DNA of 64,000 nucleotides from Listeria ivanovii subsp. londoniensis (GCF_000763495.1 NZ_CP009576.1:2490001-2554000); one strand, 5' to 3'. Shown: positions 26,344 to 35,788, numbered from the stretch's first letter. A program made the numbers and translations. Notes: generated by a model not told the origin, from the letters alone.

Positions 26344-28482
26344 TTAATTACCAATAGAATCTAGTAAGTTACCAATTCCATCTGATACTTTACCACCAAA
26401 TTCTTTTACTTTATCTGCCCCTTTTTTGATAGTCTTACCTGCTTCATCGGCCTTTTCTTTGACGCCACCCCAGAAGTCGCCTTCATCTGATTTTGCTTCT
26501 TCTTCTTTTTTTGCAGCTGTTTCTTGGGACGCGCTCTTTGTACTGAAATCTGTTGCTTTTTGATATTTCAGCCCACTGTTCATCACATAATGCGCCAGGC
26601 TAGATACACCTGAGGAGCTTGTGGTTGTAAGGTAGTGATTTTTATCAGTCTTATCAAAGCCCATCCAAACAGCTCCAACTAAGTTAGGTGTATAGCCGAC
26701 AAACCATTGATCTTTTGTTCCACTTGTATCATCAAATGGAACTTGTGTCGATCCAGTTTTCCCTGCCATTTCATGACCAGAAACGGCTGCACTTTGACCT
26801 GTTCCTGTATTGATTACATCTAAAAGCATAGAAGTCATTTCATTCGAAACAGTCTTTGAAATAATTTGTTTTGTTTTAGGAACATTTTCATAGATTGTGT
26901 TACCAGAAGGATCCACTATTTTGGTAATAATATGTGATTCTGGTTTTGCTCCATTGTTAGCAAATGTAGAATAAGCAGTTGCCATTTGGACTGGTGAAGC
27001 ACCTTTACTCATTCCTCCTAGCGCAAGTCCAAGTGTGCGATCTTGTTCTGGAACTTCTATTCCAAATTTTTCTACTGATTTAACGCCTTTATCAATGCCA
27101 ATCTGATCAAGCAGCCAAACAGCTGGTGCATTAATGGAGTTTGCCACTGCGGTATACATTGGAACTTCTCCACTATATACACCACCCACATTTGTAGGTG
27201 TATAGTTACCTTTATAAGTTATTTTTTCATCTTTTAGCATGGAGTCAACATCATAACCAGATTGAAGTGCTGGTGTATAAACAGCGAGCGGCTTCATCGT
27301 TGAGCCTGGTTGGGCTTTCATCTGTGTTGCTCTGTTAAAGCCACGAAAAACATGTTCCCCTCTCCCACCAACAAGCGCTCGAATTCCTCCTGTTGCTGGA
27401 TCCATTAATACTGCGCCTGATTGAACTAAGGTTCCATCGCTCGCATTTGCTGGGAACAAATAGTCATTTTCATAGACGTTCTCTAAAGAAGTTTGGTAAT
27501 TTTGATCTAATTCTGTATAAATTTTGTAGCCTTTTTGCATGATTTCATCTTGTGTTATATCTGCTTCATTGACCGCTTCATTAATAACTGCATCTACATA
27601 CCATGGATATTTATTCGCTAGCGGGTCTTTTGATTGGTCATTTAATACAATTTTGGTAGCTTTGTATTTATCGCCTTCCGCTTTCGTGATATCTCCAGTT
27701 TCTACCATGGCATTTAGCACCATATTTCGCCGATTAGTTGCTTTATCGATATGTTCATATGGGTCATAGGCGCTCGGAGCTTGTAGTAAGCCTGCAATCG
27801 TCGCAGCTTCTGGTACATTTAAATCTGCTGCTGATTTACCAAAATATTTGAGGGAGGCATTCTCGACACCCCATTCTCCATTTCCAAAATAAGAACGGTT
27901 TAAGTACATTTCCATAATTTCATCTTTAGAATACGTTTTTTCGATTTCCCGAGCCATAAAAATTTCTTTTGCTTTTCGGGTAAAAGTCTGTTCTTGAGTT
28001 AATAAGGCGTTTTTGGCAAGCTGTTGGGTGATAGTACTACCTCCACCAGATATTCCACCGTTTGTAATTAAATTAACACCTGCTCGAGCTATCCCTTTTA
28101 GGTCAAAGCCTTTGTGTTCATAAAAGCGTCTATCTTCAATTGAAACTACTGCATTTTGAAGATTTTTAGAAATTTTGTTGATTGATACAAAAGTAGCATC
28201 TGTGGAAGATAATTCTCCTGCTTTGTCTCCATCTTTGTCATAAATAATTGTTGCGGATTCTAAGCCTTTTTTTAAGGCATCTATATCTGCGGACTTTGCT
28301 ACAACTACGAGATAAATAATAAAACTTAATAAAAATACCAGTCCCGCAAGTAAAAAAATCTTGCCAATATGTTTATTCTTACAAAAGCGTCTAAATTTTC
28401 GCCAACCTATACCAATCCATTTGCCAATAAATCCAAAGAATAATTGAAGGTATTTAATGAGTTGTTGTTTAAATTTGTCCAT
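26344..28482 (-). CDS. pbpA2: Bifunctional class A penicillin-binding protein
   Basis: A 712-residue peptidoglycan synthase. A basic cytoplasmic tail and one membrane segment (IFLLAGLVFLLSFIIYLVVV) lead to a GT51 transglycosylase with EDRRFYEHKGFD, GSTITQQLAKNALL and MYLNRSYFGNG. The transpeptidase follows with PGSTMKPL (SxxK), the NSINAP segment (SxN) and AGKTGSTQ (KTG). The final 60 residues are a low-complexity, lysine- and glycine-rich helix (DEAGKTIKKGADKVKEFGGK). It matches lmo2229 (PBPA2) from memory. Monocistronic. Confidence 0.93.
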   Translation of the reverse strand: MDKFKQQLIKYLQLFFGFIGKWIGIGWRKFRRFCKNKHIGKIFLLAGLVFLLSFIIYLVVVAKSADIDALKKGLESATIIYDKDGDKAGELSSTDATFVSINKISKNLQNAVVSIEDRRFYEHKGFDLKGIARAGVNLITNGGISGGGSTITQQLAKNALLTQEQTFTRKAKEIFMAREIEKTYSKDEIMEMYLNRSYFGNGEWGVENASLKYFGKSAADLNVPEAATIAGLLQAPSAYDPYEHIDKATNRRNMVLNAMVETGDITKAEGDKYKATKIVLNDQSKDPLANKYPWYVDAVINEAVNEADITQDEIMQKGYKIYTELDQNYQTSLENVYENDYLFPANASDGTLVQSGAVLMDPATGGIRALVGGRGEHVFRGFNRATQMKAQPGSTMKPLAVYTPALQSGYDVDSMLKDEKITYKGNYTPTNVGGVYSGEVPMYTAVANSINAPAVWLLDQIGIDKGVKSVEKFGIEVPEQDRTLGLALGGMSKGASPVQMATAYSTFANNGAKPESHIITKIVDPSGNTIYENVPKTKQIISKTVSNEMTSMLLDVINTGTGQSAAVSGHEMAGKTGSTQVPFDDTSGTKDQWFVGYTPNLVGAVWMGFDKTDKNHYLTTTSSSGVSSLAHYVMNSGLKYQKATDFSTKSASQETAAKKEEEAKSDEGDFWGGVKEKADEAGKTIKKGADKVKEFGGKVSDGIGNLLDSIGN

Positions 28483-28660
28483 GTAACTCTCCTATCTTTC
28501 TACACGGTAATCAAAAACTGCAAACACAGTTATACACGTATTTTACGTTAAAACACAACTTTGCGCCACCAACTTTAGACCGATTTTTGTAATAAAATTG
28601 TAATAATCCATATTTCCTACATATTTATTAACCTCTTTTTTACAATTTCTTTATTTTCAT
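28483..28660. other. Upstream region of the PBP gene
   Basis: AT-rich spacer between the divergent PBP gene and the sigma-B promoter. The PBP ribosome site (AGGAGAGTTAC) is at its left end; nothing else was recognised. Confidence 0.4.
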
Positions 28661-28685
28661 GTTTCTAGTGTTGTAAAAAGGGTAG
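28661..28685 (+). promoter_or_regulatory. Sigma-B promoter of the ArsC-like gene
   Basis: GTTT (28661-28664), 15-base spacer, GGGTAG (28680-28685) fits the Listeria sigma-B consensus GTTT-N13-15-GGGWAW. The predicted leader to the ATG at 28805 is about 110 bases. lmo2230, its likely equivalent, is from memory among the most strongly sigma-B-dependent genes. Confidence 0.8.
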
Positions 28686-28804
28686 ATATTACTGTTACCA
28701 TCACCTGTGTTTTGGTAATAAGAATCACCTATATGCTGTGTACTACAAGTAAAGGCATCGTGTTTTACATGGGTATCATTAATAAGCCGGAAAGGATTTG
28801 GAAT

Positions 28805-29230
28805 ATGACGCAAAAGCTGATTTACTTTTTATCACAAACGCATATTCGAAGTGCCATTGCAGAAGCTTGGGCGAAAAGACTTTCACTTAGCAATGTTAAA
28901 TTTATTAGCGGTTCTTGGCATAAATCAAAAGCAACTCCTTTTATTGCAGAAGCGCTTAATGAGTTTGCCATTGACCCACCTGAAAGCTTATCGTATTCTC
29001 CTAGCTCAAAATTACTGGCAGATGCTGATCTCATTGTAACAATTTATGATTCTACACATGAAACTGCACCAAATTTCCCATCGGACATCCAAGAAAAAAT
29101 TATTTATTGGGACATTGATGATCCAGAACTGGAATTAGCGTTACCCCAAAAATGGGCGAGTTATCAAGAAGTTTGTGATAACATTGCCTTATCGGTTAAA
29201 AATTTAGAGCACGTATTGATAGAGGCTTAG
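28805..29230 (+). CDS. Arsenate-reductase/LMW-phosphatase-fold protein lacking catalytic cysteines
   Basis: A 141-residue protein with the overall pattern of Firmicute ArsC: FLxxxxxRSAIAEAWAKRL at the N-terminus, SGSW where ArsC has SAGI, DADLIVTIYD, and YWDIDDPE. The P-loop nucleophile Cys is Ser10, the loop is one residue short (S-x4-R instead of C-x5-R), and both downstream redox cysteines of ArsC are absent (the region reads YDSTHETAPNF). The only Cys is Cys124, far from any motif. It therefore should not reduce arsenate or dephosphorylate by the known mechanism. Start 28805 has AAGGA nine bases upstream. Controlled by the sigma-B promoter at 28661-28685, monocistronic. Annotations as arsenate reductase are probably wrong in function. 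Confidence 0.85.
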   Translation: MTQKLIYFLSQTHIRSAIAEAWAKRLSLSNVKFISGSWHKSKATPFIAEALNEFAIDPPESLSYSPSSKLLADADLIVTIYDSTHETAPNFPSDIQEKIIYWDIDDPELELALPQKWASYQEVCDNIALSVKNLEHVLIEA

Positions 29231-29238
29231 ATTTCGTT

Positions 29239-29265
29239 GTCCCGCCACTTGTAGGCGGGACTTTT
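29239..29265 (+). terminator. Terminator of the ArsC-like gene
   Basis: GTCCCGCC (29239-29246) pairs with GGCGGGAC (29254-29261) around seven bases and is followed by TTTTAT. Confidence 0.85.
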
Positions 29266-29291
29266 ATATTAAAAAGAAAGGAGTTTACATA

Positions 29292-30161
29292 ATGGACGGG
29301 TACAATGATTTAAAAAAAGCTGAAAAAGCCGCATTTTTGAGCATATTCGCTTACGTATTTCTTTCCATTTTAAAAATAGTTGCGGGACACTTTGGCAATT
29401 CTGATGCATTACTAGCTGACGGATTGAATAATACAACAGATATAATCGCCTCGGTGGCACTTTTAATTGGGCTTAGAATCTCTCGAATACCTCCTGATGC
29501 AGATCATTCATATGGACATCGTCGGACAGAAACAATTAGTTCTTTGATTGCATCTATAATTATGTTTTTAGTTGGGGTGCAGGTAATTTGGAGTTCGATT
29601 GTTCATATTATCGAAAAAGACTTTACCTCCCCTTCCGTGTTAACTGCGGTTGTAGCACTTTTTTCTGGTATTTTTATGTATGGTATTTATATATATAATC
29701 ATCGGTTGGCAAAAAAACTTGATAGTCAGGCAGTTCGTGCAGCCGCTTATGATAATCGTTCAGATGCATTCGTTAGTTTCGGAGCATTTATTGGGATTGT
29801 CGGCGCCGTTCTTGGTATCCCTTGGCTTGATCTCGTTACAGCATTTTTAGTAGGAGTATTAATTATTTATACAGCGGGTAAGATTTTCTACGATGCTGCC
29901 CATACGCTTACAGATGGCTTTGATGTTTCCAAACTAGAGACGATTCACAATTTAATTGCTTCAGTTCCTGAGGTCAAAAAAGTGATTGATATTAAAGCGC
30001 GAATGAACGGAAATCGAATTTGGATTGATGCAACGATTGCTGTCGATCCAGAATTAAATGTAGTAAAGAGCCATGAAATCACTGAAATTGTCGAACAAAA
30101 AATTCGGAGTGAGTATGATGGCGCATTTACTCTAGTTCATATAGAACCGTTTTTTGAATAA
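29292..30161 (+). CDS. Cation diffusion facilitator, probable Mn(II) exporter
   Basis: A 289-residue transporter with six membrane segments and a C-terminal ferredoxin-like cytoplasmic domain (about 205-289). The transport-site residues are Asn46 and Asp50 in helix 2 (ADGLNNTTD) and Asp154 and Asp158 in helix 5 (YDNRSD), an ND-DD set that family knowledge links to Mn export (MntE of pneumococcus, MneP/MneS of B. subtilis) instead of the HD-HD set of zinc exporters. AAAGGAG precedes the ATG. No metal-sensing leader was seen upstream: the gap from the ArsC-like gene is only a terminator and the ribosome site, so read-through or a promoter hidden in the terminator region is needed. Confidence 0.85.
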   Translation: MDGYNDLKKAEKAAFLSIFAYVFLSILKIVAGHFGNSDALLADGLNNTTDIIASVALLIGLRISRIPPDADHSYGHRRTETISSLIASIIMFLVGVQVIWSSIVHIIEKDFTSPSVLTAVVALFSGIFMYGIYIYNHRLAKKLDSQAVRAAAYDNRSDAFVSFGAFIGIVGAVLGIPWLDLVTAFLVGVLIIYTAGKIFYDAAHTLTDGFDVSKLETIHNLIASVPEVKKVIDIKARMNGNRIWIDATIAVDPELNVVKSHEITEIVEQKIRSEYDGAFTLVHIEPFFE

Positions 30162-30167
30162 TATTCA

Positions 30168-30196
30168 TTGTCAATCTTCAGAAAGTCCACTATAAT
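30168..30196 (+). promoter_or_regulatory. Strong sigma-A promoter of the CNNM gene
   Basis: TTGTCA (30168-30173), exactly 17 bases, TATAAT (30191-30196). A start near 30203 gives an unusually long leader of about 210 bases before the coding start at 30414. Confidence 0.8.
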
Positions 30197-30202
30197 TTAG
30201 AT

Positions 30203-30413
30203 TAAGTATCATTTGTTGGGGGGGAATATTCGATGGGGCAGAGAAACTAATTCATTTAAATTATCTAGCTAGAATAAATAACAGCATCACAACCTTGGAG
30301 GAGTTCTCTTCCAAAACGTTTTTTCTTCTATATAGATAGTTTTATCATAAGCTTATTTATATTAAATTAGGAGGTGTTTGCCTTAGCAGAATAATTTCTG
30401 TCAAGGCGATTTA
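30203..30413 (+). promoter_or_regulatory. Long structured leader of the CNNM gene with terminator-like hairpin and mini-ORFs
   Basis: The leader holds in order: a G-rich ribosome-like site and a five-codon ORF ATGGGGCAGAGAAACTAA (30233-30250); a hairpin TTGGAGGA-GTTC-TCTTCCAA (about 30295-30314) followed by AACGTTTTTTC, which looks like an intrinsic terminator; a strong site GGAGGTG (30370-30376) that serves only a six-codon ORF (GTG at 30374, stop 30392) or a two-codon one; then a second hairpin (CCTTAGCAGAA / TTCTGTCAAGG, 30381-30406) just before the TTG start. This looks like attenuation or leader-peptide control. It did not match any riboswitch consensus I know. Confidence 0.55.
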
Positions 30414-31715
30414 TTGATATTAACCATTAAATTTTTAATTATAGCTTTACTTATTGCTATATCAGCTTTTTTCGTGGCCACGGAATTTGCAATTGTTAAG
30501 ATGCGACCGAGCCGACTCGACCAGTTAATTGCTGAGAAGGATAAACGCGCGGTTCTTGCAAGATATATTTACAACCACTTGAATGCTTACTTATCTGCCT
30601 GCCAGTTAGGGATTACGATTAGCTCTCTTGGGCTTGGTTGGTTAGGCGAATCTACAGTAGAAGCGGCGTTACATCCATTATTTAGTATGATGGAACTGCC
30701 GCAGTCTGCTATTACAATTCTTTCTTTCACTATTGCTTTCTTATTTATCACATTTTTGCATGTTGTTGTCGGCGAACTTGTACCGAAAACACTCGCTATT
30801 GACAAAACAGAAACAGTGGCCCTTTCCGTAGCACGCCCATTGCATATCTTTTACAAAGTGATGTTCCCATTTATTTGGATTTTAAATGGTTCTGCGGTAT
30901 TTATCGCACGTCTTTTTGGTTTAGAACCAGCTTCTGAACATGAAATTGCGCATACAGAAGATGAACTAAAAATTATCGTTGGTGAAAGTTATAAAAGCGG
31001 CGAAATTAATCAATCAGAATTTCGCTATGTAAATAAAATTTTTGACTTTGATGAGCGAATGGCAAAAGAAGTGATGATTCCGCGCACAGAAATAGTAACA
31101 GTTGATACCGGCTCCACAATTGGGGAACTGTCCGACATTATGCGAAATGAGCGATATACTCGTTATCCTGTAATTGATGGGGATAAAGACCATGTTATCG
31201 GCGTACTTAATTTAAAAGAAATTTTATCAGCTTACGTAGAACACGGATCGAATCCAAGTTTTAGTATTGATCCTTACGTGAAGCCAATTATTCGTGTTAT
31301 TGAAACGATTCCGATTAAAGAACTCCTTTTCCGGATGCAGCGTGAACGTTCCCATATTGCGATTTTACTTGATGAATATGGTGGTACTTCTGGTCTAGTA
31401 ACTGTAGAGGATATTGTGGAAGAAATTGTTGGAGACATTCGTGATGAATTCGATGCTGATGAAATTCCAGAAATCCGTAAAATCAAGGATGGACACTATA
31501 TTGTTGATGCTAAATTACTAATTGATGAAGTAAACAATATTTTAGGTACAGAAATTGAAGAAGAAGAAGTGGATACAATTGGCGGATGGTTCCTGACTCA
31601 AAATTATGAAGTAGAAGTTGGGGACGAGATTGATTATGATGGATTTATTTTCCGCGTTAAACAAGGTGAACCACATCATATTGAATATATTGAAATTACG
31701 AAGAAAAATGACTAA
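30414..31715 (+). CDS. CNNM/CorC family transmembrane protein (YhdP-like)
   Basis: A 433-residue membrane protein: DUF21/CNNM domain with four membrane segments (1-190; ATEFAIVKMRPSRLDQL and HVVVGELVPKTLAID are typical), a tandem CBS pair (about 215-340; IPRTEIVTVD, LLDEYGGTSGLVTVEDIVEE) and a C-terminal CorC_HlyC FAD-like domain (about 350-430). Once labelled hemolysins, these act in Mg2+ or Na+ export and resistance. The start is TTG 30414 (MILTIKFLIIALL), seven bases after AAGG; Bacillus YhdP also uses a non-ATG start in this position. The preceding leader is unusual (30203-30413). Confidence 0.87.
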   Translation: MILTIKFLIIALLIAISAFFVATEFAIVKMRPSRLDQLIAEKDKRAVLARYIYNHLNAYLSACQLGITISSLGLGWLGESTVEAALHPLFSMMELPQSAITILSFTIAFLFITFLHVVVGELVPKTLAIDKTETVALSVARPLHIFYKVMFPFIWILNGSAVFIARLFGLEPASEHEIAHTEDELKIIVGESYKSGEINQSEFRYVNKIFDFDERMAKEVMIPRTEIVTVDTGSTIGELSDIMRNERYTRYPVIDGDKDHVIGVLNLKEILSAYVEHGSNPSFSIDPYVKPIIRVIETIPIKELLFRMQRERSHIAILLDEYGGTSGLVTVEDIVEEIVGDIRDEFDADEIPEIRKIKDGHYIVDAKLLIDEVNNILGTEIEEEEVDTIGGWFLTQNYEVEVGDEIDYDGFIFRVKQGEPHHIEYIEITKKND

Positions 31716-31716
31716 T

Positions 31717-31751
31717 AAAAAGTAGCTATCCACTTTGGATAGCTGCTTTTT
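31717..31751. terminator. Bidirectional terminator between the CNNM gene and quiR
   Basis: AAAAAGtAGCTATCC (31717-31731) pairs with GGATAGCTgCTTTTT (31737-31751). Confidence 0.9.
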
Positions 31752-31754
31752 TTA

Positions 31755-32633
31755 TTAGATGCGATGATTAAGCATAAACTGTTTGAATTTTTCAGCAGCG
31801 GGTGTTAATGTTTGATTCCTTTGTACAGCTAAATAAAAAATCCGCTCCCAGTTCGGACTTCTGATAGGTAACACTTTTACATCTACGTAATTTAAAATTG
31901 GCATATTAGGAACTACTGCGATGCCAAAGTTTTGAGCAACCATCCCAGCAATCACTTGATCCACTTCGATTTCATAAGCAATTTTGTAATCTGCACTGAT
32001 TTTTCTAAATAACTCATCAATTATTGGGCGCAAACCACTTTTTTTCGAGAAAGCAATATGAGGATATGGCACAGTTTCTATTAAATCAATCCATTCTTTC
32101 TCTGCTAGTGGATGCGTTTTTGGAACAATAAGTACTAATTCTTGTTTAGCAATTGGCGTAAAATGGATATTTCGCTCATTTTCGAGTTTCGAGCAGATTC
32201 CAATATCATATTTCTTTTCTTTTAAGCCTTGAATTATATCAATCGATACGCCTGTATGGAACACAAAATCGATTTGTTTGTCTGGCTCCGTCTGCAAAAA
32301 TTCTTGTACAAGTTTTGGCACAAGTGAAGTTCCAAGCGTCTGTAAGAAAGCTAAGTCAACCTGTCCTTCTCCGTTCGCAGCTTTTTCAACAGTAGCAACT
32401 CCCGCGTCTATCATGTCTAAAGATTCTTCCACATAATCCAAAAAAACCTTCCCTGCTTTGCTTAAACCAATGTTACGACCCTCTTTTTCAAACAACGGAA
32501 TTCCAAGTTCTTGTTCTAATGAGGAAATTGCATGACTTAAACTCGGCTGAGTTATAAGCAATTTTTCAGCTGCTTTTGTGTAATGTTCCATGTGCGCCAG
32601 TGTGACGAAATAGCGTAAATGATGTAAATTCAT
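31755..32633 (-). CDS. quiR: LysR-type regulator of the shikimate/quinate operon
   Basis: A 292-residue LysR regulator. The N-terminal winged HTH is MNLHHLRYFVTLAHMEHYTK followed by AAEKLLITQPSLSHAISSLEQELG; the rest is a periplasmic-binding-like effector domain. The ATG at 32633 has AAGGAG eight bases upstream. It diverges from a cluster of dehydroshikimate dehydratase, reductase, shikimate dehydrogenase and transporters. Published work on L. monocytogenes QuiR (recalled) showed shikimate-dependent activation of the adjoining qui1 operon, which fits this position. Dyads in 32671-32834 are candidate sites. Confidence 0.88.
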   Translation of the reverse strand: MNLHHLRYFVTLAHMEHYTKAAEKLLITQPSLSHAISSLEQELGIPLFEKEGRNIGLSKAGKVFLDYVEESLDMIDAGVATVEKAANGEGQVDLAFLQTLGTSLVPKLVQEFLQTEPDKQIDFVFHTGVSIDIIQGLKEKKYDIGICSKLENERNIHFTPIAKQELVLIVPKTHPLAEKEWIDLIETVPYPHIAFSKKSGLRPIIDELFRKISADYKIAYEIEVDQVIAGMVAQNFGIAVVPNMPILNYVDVKVLPIRSPNWERIFYLAVQRNQTLTPAAEKFKQFMLNHRI

Positions 32634-32670
32634 GGGTTCTCTCCTTGTTAAAAATAATCTATGCAATTTA

Positions 32671-32686
32671 TCTATCAATTAATAGA
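32671..32686. promoter_or_regulatory. Dyad near quiR start (candidate autoregulatory LysR site)
   Basis: TCTATCAATTAATAGA is nearly palindromic (two mismatches), about 40 bases upstream of the quiR ATG, where a LysR regulator often binds to repress itself. Confidence 0.4.
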
Positions 32687-32715
32687 ATAATACCAATTTG
32701 TTTTTATGGAATAGT

Positions 32716-32741
32716 CATACTACAATTAAACAGTAGTTATG
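32716..32741. promoter_or_regulatory. Dyad CATACTAC-N9-GTAGTTATG
   Basis: An inverted repeat with one single-base bulge in the quiR/qui1 intergenic region; candidate LysR recognition site. Confidence 0.4.
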
Positions 32742-32782
32742 CCAGTGAAATAAACTATCCTTTAAAAACCAATATACGGTAG

Positions 32783-32834
32783 AATGTGAAAACTGTCCAG
32801 TCAATTTTCTAATTATTGAATACGTTCTCACATT
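32783..32834. promoter_or_regulatory. Nested dyad upstream of the qui1 operon
   Basis: Outer arms AATGTGAAAAC (32783-32793) and GTTCTCACATT (32824-32834), 10 of 11 complementary, enclose an inner dyad TCAAT (32801-32805) / ATTGA (32815-32819). It lies about 70-110 bases upstream of a -10-like TATTAT (32887-32892) that lacks a -35, consistent with an activator-dependent promoter. Confidence 0.5.
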
Positions 32835-32912
32835 AAAAAGTTTTCTAAGTGAATGGATTTTATTTTTTTGCTGGTTATTGTGAAAATATTATCAAAGTTT
32901 CTTGTGTTTTAA

Positions 32913-33788
<876 letters not shown>

Positions 33789-33856
33789 TCTGATACAATG
33801 CTATGTGAATTTACTAACGTAAGAGAAAATTTCAGCTTGAAAGGGAAGTGTTTTTT

Positions 33857-35782
33857 TTGAAATTTAATTCGATGTTTTCTCCAATAGATATCGGACCAAT
33901 GAAAGTACCCAACCGTTTTGTTGTTTCACCAATGTGTAATAACTATGCCAATACAGACGGAACACTAACAGATACTTCACTTGCTTATTATAAAGAGCGC
34001 GCACTCGGTGGATTTGGATTAATCACTTTTGAAGCCACTGTCGTAGATGTTCGAGCAAAAGGTGGAGCTAATAAAGCATGTCTATATAGCGACCACCAAA
34101 TTGCCAGTTTTAAGCGAGTAATTGATGCTTGTCATGAAGCTGGGGCAAAAATTTCGGTTCAATTACAACATGCTGGACCAGAAGGCAATTCCAAAATTTC
34201 TGGGTATCCTTTAAAAGCTGCTTCTGCCATAGCTTCTGCGCAAGGACGCAATACACCTGAAGCTATTTCTAGAGAAGAAATTTATGAATTAATTGAGCTT
34301 TACGGTGAAGCTGCTTTACGCGCAAAAAAAGCTGGGGCTGATGCAGTTGAAGTCCACTGTGCCCATGGTTATTTAGTAAGTAGTTTCTTATCCGGACGCA
34401 CAAATAAACGCGTCGATGAATTTGGCGGTTGTTTTGAAAATAGAATGCGACTTCCAAGACTTATTATTGAAAGTATTCGTAAACGTGTCGGTCATTCCAT
34501 CGCCATTCTTTGTCGAATTAACAGCACTGATGGTGTGGACGGTGGGCTTAGCGTGCAAGATAGTGCAACAGTTGCGGCATACTTGGAAGACTGTGGATTA
34601 GATGGTTTACATGTTTCTCGTAGTGTCCATATTCGCGATGAGTACATGTGGGCACCAACTGTTTTACATGCTGGCTTTAGTTCTGACCTTGTTACACAAA
34701 TCAAACAGGCTGTTTCAATTCCGGTTATTACGGTGGGACGTTTCACAGAGCCTCATTATGCAGAGTTAATGGTGCGCGAAGGTCGAGCTGATTTGGTCGC
34801 TTTTGGACGACAATCTTTAGCAGATCCACAAACACCCAACAAAGCTGCAGCTGATAAACTAGATGAACTACTGCCTTGTATCGCATGTCTCCAAGGATGC
34901 GTCGCTAATATGTATGCTGGTAAGCCAATTACCTGTCTGGTTAATCCATTACTAGGTCGCGAATCCGAAGCTTACCTACCAAAAACACCGAGTAAAAAAG
35001 TCGTAGTTATCGGTGGTGGTGTTGGCGGACTTTACGCGGGTTGGATGGCTGGTTCAAGAGGTCATGAAGTGACGGTTTATGAAGCATCTGACATTATTGG
35101 TGGCCAAATGCGACTTGCTGCTTACCCTCCTGGAAAAGGCGATTTAACCAATATGGTTCGTAGCTATATAAAAAAATGCGAGCAATTCGATGTTGAAATT
35201 AAAACAAATGCGCTTGTAACACCAGAATTAATTCAAGAACTTTCACCAGATGCGGTTATTATCGCAACTGGAGCAACCCCACTTATTTTGCCAATTCCTG
35301 GTATTGAGGATTCTGGTTTAATTCACGCAGTCGATTTGCTTGATGGAAAAGAAGCTTGTGGCAAGAAAGTACTCGTTGTTGGCGGCGGGATGGTTGGTAG
35401 TGAAACAGCAGCTTTCTTAGGGGAAGCTGGTCATGATGTAACAGTTGTCGAACTTCGCGATGAGGTTGGTGCAGATGTTATTTCTGAACACCGCAAGTTC
35501 CTTATGCGTGACTTTGCTGAATACGAGATTGACAGTATTACCAATGCGAAAGTAACTAGTTTCTTTAAAGATGGCGTGACTTATTCGCTAGCCGATGAAA
35601 CAGAATATCGAATAGATGGATTCGACTCCGTTGTACTTGCAATGGGATCAAGAGCACACAATCTGTTAGAAGAAGCTATCAAAAAAATCGTACCTGAAAC
35701 TTATGTTATTGGCGATGCAGTTCGCGCACGCCGAGCATTAGATGCAACAAAAGAAGCACTTGACGCTGTATTGCAATTATAA
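33857..35782 (+). CDS. NADH-dependent Old-Yellow-Enzyme/FeS/FAD reductase
   Basis: About 641 residues in the 2,4-dienoyl-CoA reductase / BaiCD / trimethylamine dehydrogenase family. An N-terminal FMN TIM barrel (1-340; MKVPNRFVVSPM, VEVHCAHGYLVSSFLSGRTN) is followed by a 4Fe-4S cluster motif C-x2-C-x3-C-x11-C (CIACLQGC then CLVNPLLGRE), an FAD domain with VVVIGGGVGGLYAGW and an NAD(P)H domain with VLVVGGGMVGSETA. Such enzymes reduce conjugated C=C bonds. The start is probably TTG 33857, nine bases after GGGAAG; a GTG at 33848 is too close. Substrate here may be a hydroaromatic enoate linked to shikimate breakdown (inference). Confidence 0.85.
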   Translation: MKFNSMFSPIDIGPMKVPNRFVVSPMCNNYANTDGTLTDTSLAYYKERALGGFGLITFEATVVDVRAKGGANKACLYSDHQIASFKRVIDACHEAGAKISVQLQHAGPEGNSKISGYPLKAASAIASAQGRNTPEAISREEIYELIELYGEAALRAKKAGADAVEVHCAHGYLVSSFLSGRTNKRVDEFGGCFENRMRLPRLIIESIRKRVGHSIAILCRINSTDGVDGGLSVQDSATVAAYLEDCGLDGLHVSRSVHIRDEYMWAPTVLHAGFSSDLVTQIKQAVSIPVITVGRFTEPHYAELMVREGRADLVAFGRQSLADPQTPNKAAADKLDELLPCIACLQGCVANMYAGKPITCLVNPLLGRESEAYLPKTPSKKVVVIGGGVGGLYAGWMAGSRGHEVTVYEASDIIGGQMRLAAYPPGKGDLTNMVRSYIKKCEQFDVEIKTNALVTPELIQELSPDAVIIATGATPLILPIPGIEDSGLIHAVDLLDGKEACGKKVLVVGGGMVGSETAAFLGEAGHDVTVVELRDEVGADVISEHRKFLMRDFAEYEIDSITNAKVTSFFKDGVTYSLADETEYRIDGFDSVVLAMGSRAHNLLEEAIKKIVPETYVIGDAVRARRALDATKEALDAVLQL

Positions 35783-35788
35783 TTCATA

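Noticed and set aside
30203-30300. yybP-ykoY, M-box or other known riboswitch in the CNNM leader
   Set aside because: The conserved cores of those classes were not found; only hairpins and G-rich stretches are visible.
32783-32798. cre site in the qui control region
   Set aside because: TGAAAACTGTCCAG has three mismatches at fixed positions of the consensus, including the central CG.
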